Assembly: GCA_028818705.1 (NCBI GenBank)
Contig: JAPPNJ010000200.1
Coordinates: forward strand, 1 to 64,000
Direction of reading: 5' to 3'
DNA from: Candidatus Poribacteria bacterium
GTDB taxonomy: Bacteria; Poribacteria; WGA-4E; WGA-3G
DNA: 64,000 bases
In this document: one piece after another, positions 59,470-64,000 of the stretch
Layout: every line of letters starts with the position of its first letter
Position numbering within the stretch: the stretch's first letter is position 1
The notes under the pieces: generated by a model
What the model saw: the letters and a program-made list of their open reading frames with translations, nothing else
Databases searched by the model: none
Told to the model about the DNA's origin: nothing
Program-made: the position numbers and the translations under genes

Positions 59470-62343
59470 GTGACCTTCACAGATCGGCACATCGGTCCCC
59501 GTTCAGAAGACATTGAACTAATGTTGACGACAATCGGCTATTCTTCAATGGCTGATTTCATCGAAGATGTGGTGCCAGCGGACATTCGCCTATCATCAGC
59601 TTTCAGTTTAAGTGGTGATGCGAGCGGCCCAGGGCGTGGCTTGCAAACTCATATTGCAAAGTCAGAATCGGAAGTGCTTTCGGCGTTAAAAGAACTCGCG
59701 TCTGAAAATGAAGTTTTCCGCTCCTTTATTGGGATGGGGTACTACAATTGCTTTGTCCCACCAGTGATTCAACGAAACATTCTGGAGAACCCAGGCTGGT
59801 ATACACAATATACACCGTATCAAGCCGAGATTTCACAGGGACGCTTGGAGGCACTGCTCAATTTCCAAACAATGGTTATTGACTTAACTGGCTTGCCCGT
59901 TGCAAACGCGTCGCTTTTAGACGAAGCAACAGCCGCCGCAGAAGCAATGGGCATGTGTCTTGCTCGCACAAAGCAGAAAGAGTGTCGCGATTTCTTTGTC
60001 TCCAAAACCTGCCATCCACAAACGATTTCGGTTTTAGAGACCCGTGCTGAACCTCTCGGCATCCAATTATCCATCGGTGACCATCAATCAGCGAATTTTA
60101 CTGCGCCAATCTTAGGTGCGATCGTGCAATATCCTGCGACCGATGGAGCGATTCACGATTATACCGAATTCGCTGATCAGGTGCAGGCCGCTGGTGGTCT
60201 GTTCATTACAGCAACAGATCTTCTGGCACTAACGCTCTTACGCCCACCCGGAGAATTTGGAGCAGATATTGCTATAGGCAGTGCCCAACGATTTGGTGTG
60301 CCACTCGGTTATGGTGGTCCGCACGCCGCCTTTCTTTCTACCCGCGACGAACTCAAACGGCAGATACCGGGACGGATTGCAGGTGTTTCTCAAGACGTTA
60401 CAGGCAAATCTGCTATTCGTTTAGCACTCCAGACGCGGGAACAGCACATCCGGCGTGAAAAGGCGACGAGCAATATCTGCACGGCGCAAGTGCTACTTGC
60501 CGTTATGGCGGGAATGTACGCAGTCTATCATGGACCGACAGGACTTAAGTGCATTGCGGAGCACGTACACACGCTCACCTGTACGCTGCGGGCAGATCTT
60601 GAAGCGAGAGGGTATACCACAGGCGAATTCCCGTGTTTTGACACGCTTTCTGTTACCGTTCAGGCAGAAACAACAGAAGGTCTCTTGACTTCTGCCCGCG
60701 CAAGACAGATAAATCTTCGGGCAATCGACGCAACACATATCGGTATCTCCTTAGACGAAACAACAACAGCAGCAGATGTTGAAGAACTCCTTCAAATATT
60801 TGAAGGTAAGACACACTCGAAAATCTCAGCTGCGAGCGGCATTCCAGTAAACCTACAGCGAAAAAGTCCATATCTGACGCATCCGGTTTTCAATAGTTAT
60901 CATTCCGAAACGGAGATGCTCCGTTATATTCACAGACTTCAGACCAAAGACCTCTCTCTCGTGAATGCGATGATACCACTGGGTTCCTGTACAATGAAAC
61001 TCAACGCGACAGCGGAGATGGTCCCGGTAACATGGCGCGAGTTTGGTGAACTCCACCCGTTCGCGCCGAGCCAACAAGCAAAAGGGTATGAGCACCTGTT
61101 TTCACAATTGGAAACGTGGTTAGCAGAAATAACAGGTTACAGCGGTATCTCATTGCAGCCGAATGCCGGTTCACAAGGTGAATACGCCGGACTGTTAGTG
61201 ATTCGTAAATACCATCAGAGTCGAGACGATGTGCATCGCAATGTCTGCTTAATACCAACCTCTGCCCACGGCACGAACCCAGCAAGTGCAGTAATGGCGG
61301 GAATGCAAGTCGTCGTCGTGGCATGCGATACGGAAGGAAATATTGACCTTGAGGACCTCCGGGCGAAAGCAGAAACGCACCGTGATATCCTCGCTGCCGC
61401 CATGCTTACATATCCTTCAACGCATGGCGTTTTCGAAGAGAAGATTCGCGAGATTTGCGAAATAGTTCGCCAATCTGGAGGACAAGTCTACATGGATGGC
61501 GCGAATCTGAATGCCCTCGTTGGCATCGGGAAGCCAGCAGATATCGGTGCTGATGTTTGCCATCTGAATCTGCACAAAACCTTCTGCATACCGCACGGTG
61601 GTGGTGGTCCAGGAATGGGACCGATTGGTGTCAAGGCGCATCTCACAGACTTTTTACCGACACATCCGATTGTTGATGTCGGTGGTAAATCGGGAATTGG
61701 AGCCGTTTCTGCAGCACCATGGGGAAGTCCCGGAATTCTACCGATCTCTTGGGCTTATATCGCTATGATGGGTGCTGACGGCCTCACGTCGGCAACAGAA
61801 GTAGCAATTCTTAATGCCAATTACATAGCAAAACGACTCGCCCCACATTATCCAGTGCTTTATACGGGAAAGCGCGGCTTGGTCGCGCACGAATGCATTA
61901 TTGATCTGCGGGGGTTCAAAAAGAGTGCTGATATAGATGTAACCGATGTGGCTAAACGTCTGATGGATTACGGATTCCACGCGCCGACCGTCTCCTGGCC
62001 CGTGCTCGGTACGATGATGATCGAACCGACGGAAAGTGAGTCGATAGCAGCGTTAGATCGGTTCTGTGATGCCCTCATTTCAATAAGGGAAGAGATAGCG
62101 GAGATTGAAAGAGGGACTGCCGATCATATAGACAATGTTCTGAAAAATGCTCCGCACACAGCAGAAATAGTGATACAATCTGATTGGAAGCATCCGTACT
62201 CGCGTGAAAAGGCAGCATTTCCGAAGGCGTGGGTACGCGATGCCAAATTTTGGCCACCTGTGGCACGTATTAACGAAGTGTATGGTGACCGGAATCTTAT
62301 GTGCACCTGTCCACCACTTGATACATACGAAACTGATAACTGA
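59470..62343 (+). CDS. gcvP: Glycine dehydrogenase (decarboxylating), single-chain P protein
   Basis: The 957-residue PLP enzyme decarboxylates glycine and passes the aminomethyl group to GcvH. It has both halves in one chain, as in E. coli and mitochondria, not the split gcvPA/gcvPB form. Features are FIGMGYYNCFVPPVIQRNIL in the first half and the PLP lysine in LNLHKTFCIPHGGGGPGMGP in the second. The start is a GTG at 59470 with AAAGGAAA about ten bases before it. It follows gcvH and ends 12 bp before trkA. Confidence 0.97.
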   Translation: MTFTDRHIGPRSEDIELMLTTIGYSSMADFIEDVVPADIRLSSAFSLSGDASGPGRGLQTHIAKSESEVLSALKELASENEVFRSFIGMGYYNCFVPPVIQRNILENPGWYTQYTPYQAEISQGRLEALLNFQTMVIDLTGLPVANASLLDEATAAAEAMGMCLARTKQKECRDFFVSKTCHPQTISVLETRAEPLGIQLSIGDHQSANFTAPILGAIVQYPATDGAIHDYTEFADQVQAAGGLFITATDLLALTLLRPPGEFGADIAIGSAQRFGVPLGYGGPHAAFLSTRDELKRQIPGRIAGVSQDVTGKSAIRLALQTREQHIRREKATSNICTAQVLLAVMAGMYAVYHGPTGLKCIAEHVHTLTCTLRADLEARGYTTGEFPCFDTLSVTVQAETTEGLLTSARARQINLRAIDATHIGISLDETTTAADVEELLQIFEGKTHSKISAASGIPVNLQRKSPYLTHPVFNSYHSETEMLRYIHRLQTKDLSLVNAMIPLGSCTMKLNATAEMVPVTWREFGELHPFAPSQQAKGYEHLFSQLETWLAEITGYSGISLQPNAGSQGEYAGLLVIRKYHQSRDDVHRNVCLIPTSAHGTNPASAVMAGMQVVVVACDTEGNIDLEDLRAKAETHRDILAAAMLTYPSTHGVFEEKIREICEIVRQSGGQVYMDGANLNALVGIGKPADIGADVCHLNLHKTFCIPHGGGGPGMGPIGVKAHLTDFLPTHPIVDVGGKSGIGAVSAAPWGSPGILPISWAYIAMMGADGLTSATEVAILNANYIAKRLAPHYPVLYTGKRGLVAHECIIDLRGFKKSADIDVTDVAKRLMDYGFHAPTVSWPVLGTMMIEPTESESIAALDRFCDALISIREEIAEIERGTADHIDNVLKNAPHTAEIVIQSDWKHPYSREKAAFPKAWVRDAKFWPPVARINEVYGDRNLMCTCPPLDTYETDN

Positions 62344-62355
62344 TAAAATAAAAAA

Positions 62356-63762
62356 ATGAAAGCCATAATTATAGGCGCGGGAGAGGTCGGATTCCATATT
62401 GCCAAACTCCTCACCTTCCAAGGTAACGATGTTGTTCTGATTGACGAATCCGATGCCGCCTGCAGTCGGGTTAACGAACAGTTGGATTTGCAAACGCTAC
62501 GTGGATCGGGTGCATCACCACGCCTCCTTAAAACCGCCGGCATTGACGAAGCGAATCTGATTATCGCAGTGACGAACAGCGATGAAATTAATATGCTCGC
62601 CTGCCAGATAGCCGACAGGTACAAGGTTAGCACGAAAATCGCGCGTGTCTCAAACCCAGATTACTTCTCTACAGAAAGTGGTTTGACACCGCATGACTTC
62701 GGAATCGATCTATTGGTTAATCCAGAGCAGCTTTGTGTCTCTGAATTTGTTCGGCTCTTACAGATACCCGAAGCACGAGAAATTGTCGATTTTGAAGACG
62801 GCAGCGTCCAACTGGTCTCTTTCCGGGTCAGACAAGCAAACCCACTGATCGAAAAATCGCTCGCTGAGTTAGACGCAAATGGACTTCTTAACGATATACG
62901 ATTTGCTGCTATTAGTCGCCGCGGTCGTTCTGATAACGGACATCCGATAAGTAATGGCAACAGGCATATTATTATCCCCAGAGGCGCGGATGCGTTGCAA
63001 CAAGGTGATGAAGTATTCGTTATCGGCAGTGCATTAGCCGTAGAACAATTGCTGCGCATTAGTGGTATCACATTTAACCAGCAGCTTGACCGCGTCATTA
63101 TTGTAGGTGCGAGTCCTATAGGTATTGAACTCGCACGTGTCCTTGAAGCAAGAGACACTAACGTCAAACTGATCGAAGAGGATCAAACGAAAGCAGCATT
63201 AGCCTCCCAAACACTAAGACGCACCACCGTTTTACAAGGCAACTATCTCCAATTCAGGCTCCTTGAAGAGGCAGGCGTAGAAGAAGTCAACGGGTTCATC
63301 TCGGTTACAGGAGACGATGAAGACGATATTATGGCGTGTATGACCGCTAAAGAAAACGGTGCCCAGCGTGTGCTGGCACTCGTTCAGCAGCCCCGTTATC
63401 TACCGCTGTTAGCACGCATTCAGCGACTTGATGGGGCTGTAAGCCGCCATTTGACCGTCGTTAGTAATATCCTGCGACTTATTCGCCGTGGACAGATCGT
63501 CTCTGTCGCTTCGCTTCACGGAATAGATGCCGAAGTCATCGAAATCGTGGCGGGAGTCAACTCGAAAATTGTCCATAAAGAACTGGTCTCTCTGAAAACA
63601 AAATTTCCGGAAAACGCTTTTATCGGCGCGATTATTCGACGGGACAGACTCATTATTCCGACAGGACAATCCGTTATCCAACCTGCAGACCGCGTTATCG
63701 TCTTTAGTATGCCGGGTGCCATTCCTGTTGTCGAAGATCTATTCGCGGAACGCCGAGACTAA
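62356..63762 (+). CDS. trkA: Trk potassium uptake regulator TrkA
   Basis: The 468-residue cytosolic protein has two copies of an RCK unit. Each has a Rossmann domain (IIIGAGEVGFHIAKLL; VIIVGASPIGIELARVL) for NAD(H)/ATP-type ligands and a TrkA_C domain. It gates the TrkH/KtrB potassium channel. It is the full double-RCK form of TrkA, not the single-RCK KtrA. The ATG is 12 bp after gcvP. The TrkH gene follows after 32 bp. Confidence 0.94.
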   Translation: MKAIIIGAGEVGFHIAKLLTFQGNDVVLIDESDAACSRVNEQLDLQTLRGSGASPRLLKTAGIDEANLIIAVTNSDEINMLACQIADRYKVSTKIARVSNPDYFSTESGLTPHDFGIDLLVNPEQLCVSEFVRLLQIPEAREIVDFEDGSVQLVSFRVRQANPLIEKSLAELDANGLLNDIRFAAISRRGRSDNGHPISNGNRHIIIPRGADALQQGDEVFVIGSALAVEQLLRISGITFNQQLDRVIIVGASPIGIELARVLEARDTNVKLIEEDQTKAALASQTLRRTTVLQGNYLQFRLLEEAGVEEVNGFISVTGDDEDDIMACMTAKENGAQRVLALVQQPRYLPLLARIQRLDGAVSRHLTVVSNILRLIRRGQIVSVASLHGIDAEVIEIVAGVNSKIVHKELVSLKTKFPENAFIGAIIRRDRLIIPTGQSVIQPADRVIVFSMPGAIPVVEDLFAERRD

Positions 63763-63794
63763 AAGCATACACCACCCATCTCTTCTCTCGTGTT

Positions 63795-64000
63795 ATGAGT
63801 CTTAAATTAATCTTTTATACTCTCGGTAATTTGCTTATTTGTCTTGCAGGGACGATGTTGTTCCCTTTAGCGGTGGCTATCTATTATCACACGAGAGTGG
63901 GTGAAGTCATACGGACGGATTTGGGTGCATTTACTATCTCACTGATAATCACCTTGTTTGTCGGTTTGATTCTGCGTTTTAGCTTTCGAGGACACCATGA
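63795..64000 (+). CDS. trkH: TrkH-family potassium channel subunit (5' part, cut by window end)
   Basis: The first 68 residues are seen, beginning MSLKLIFYTLGNLLICLAGT. Two hydrophobic segments are visible, with a pattern (MLFPLAVAIYY; LGAFTISLIITLFVGLILRF) that matches the start of TrkH/TrkG. It should form the membrane part of the Trk potassium uptake system with the TrkA protein encoded just upstream. The frame is open at the window edge. Confidence 0.85.
   Translation, partial: MSLKLIFYTLGNLLICLAGTMLFPLAVAIYYHTRVGEVIRTDLGAFTISLIITLFVGLILRFSFRGHH

Overview
The window looks like a chromosome segment of an uncultured bacterium, most like a Candidatus Poribacteria-type (PVC-associated, often sponge or marine) genome. 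This is inference from gene content: two phytanoyl-CoA dioxygenase (PhyH) family proteins, one fused to HEAT repeats; a caspase-fold/PEGA protein; an archaeal-type beta-RFAP synthase; many short palindromic intergenic repeats; and common TTG/GTG starts. No rRNA, tRNA, CRISPR array or intact insertion sequence was seen.

Layout. 0-8.6 kb: end of an unknown gene, an adaptor plus MacB-type permease pair, then a small metabolic cluster (SDR, PhyH-HEAT, class III aminotransferase, PhyH with an H-x-G motif). 8.6-15.4 kb: AT-rich accessory island with a small SNase-like nuclease, a decayed transposase, a divergent sigma-70 factor, a GHKL (HSP90-like) ATPase and a convergent long DUF4338 (DruA-family) protein. 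15.6-27.5 kb: a secreted pseudocaspase with a PEGA domain, a TolC-adaptor-ABC ATPase efflux operon without its permease, beta-RFAP synthase, NfuA and a primary-type sigma factor, a sulfopyruvate-decarboxylase-like TPP subunit and acetyl-CoA synthetase. 27.5-37.6 kb: repeat-rich spacer, then a second accessory/defence block: bNACHT NTPase, a BcgI-like restriction-modification operon (R-M fusion, DUF4145, S), a solitary DNA methyltransferase and a RelE-type toxin-antitoxin pair.

37.6-64 kb is mostly core genome: CPBP protease, GT9 glycosyltransferase operon, CCA-adding enzyme, then the canonical translation cluster rimP-nusA-ylxR-infB-ylxP-rbfA-nrnA-ribF-rpsO-pnp (truB is missing from its usual place), envelope lipoproteins including an LptE-like protein, the glycine cleavage genes gcvT-gcvH-gcvP, and trkA followed by the start of trkH.

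The best candidate for an undescribed system is the 10.3-15.4 kb module (sigma factor, GHKL ATPase, DUF4338), followed by the PhyH/aminotransferase cluster with a halogenase-like H-x-G site and the NACHT protein with a Tyr/Asp/Leu periodic region.
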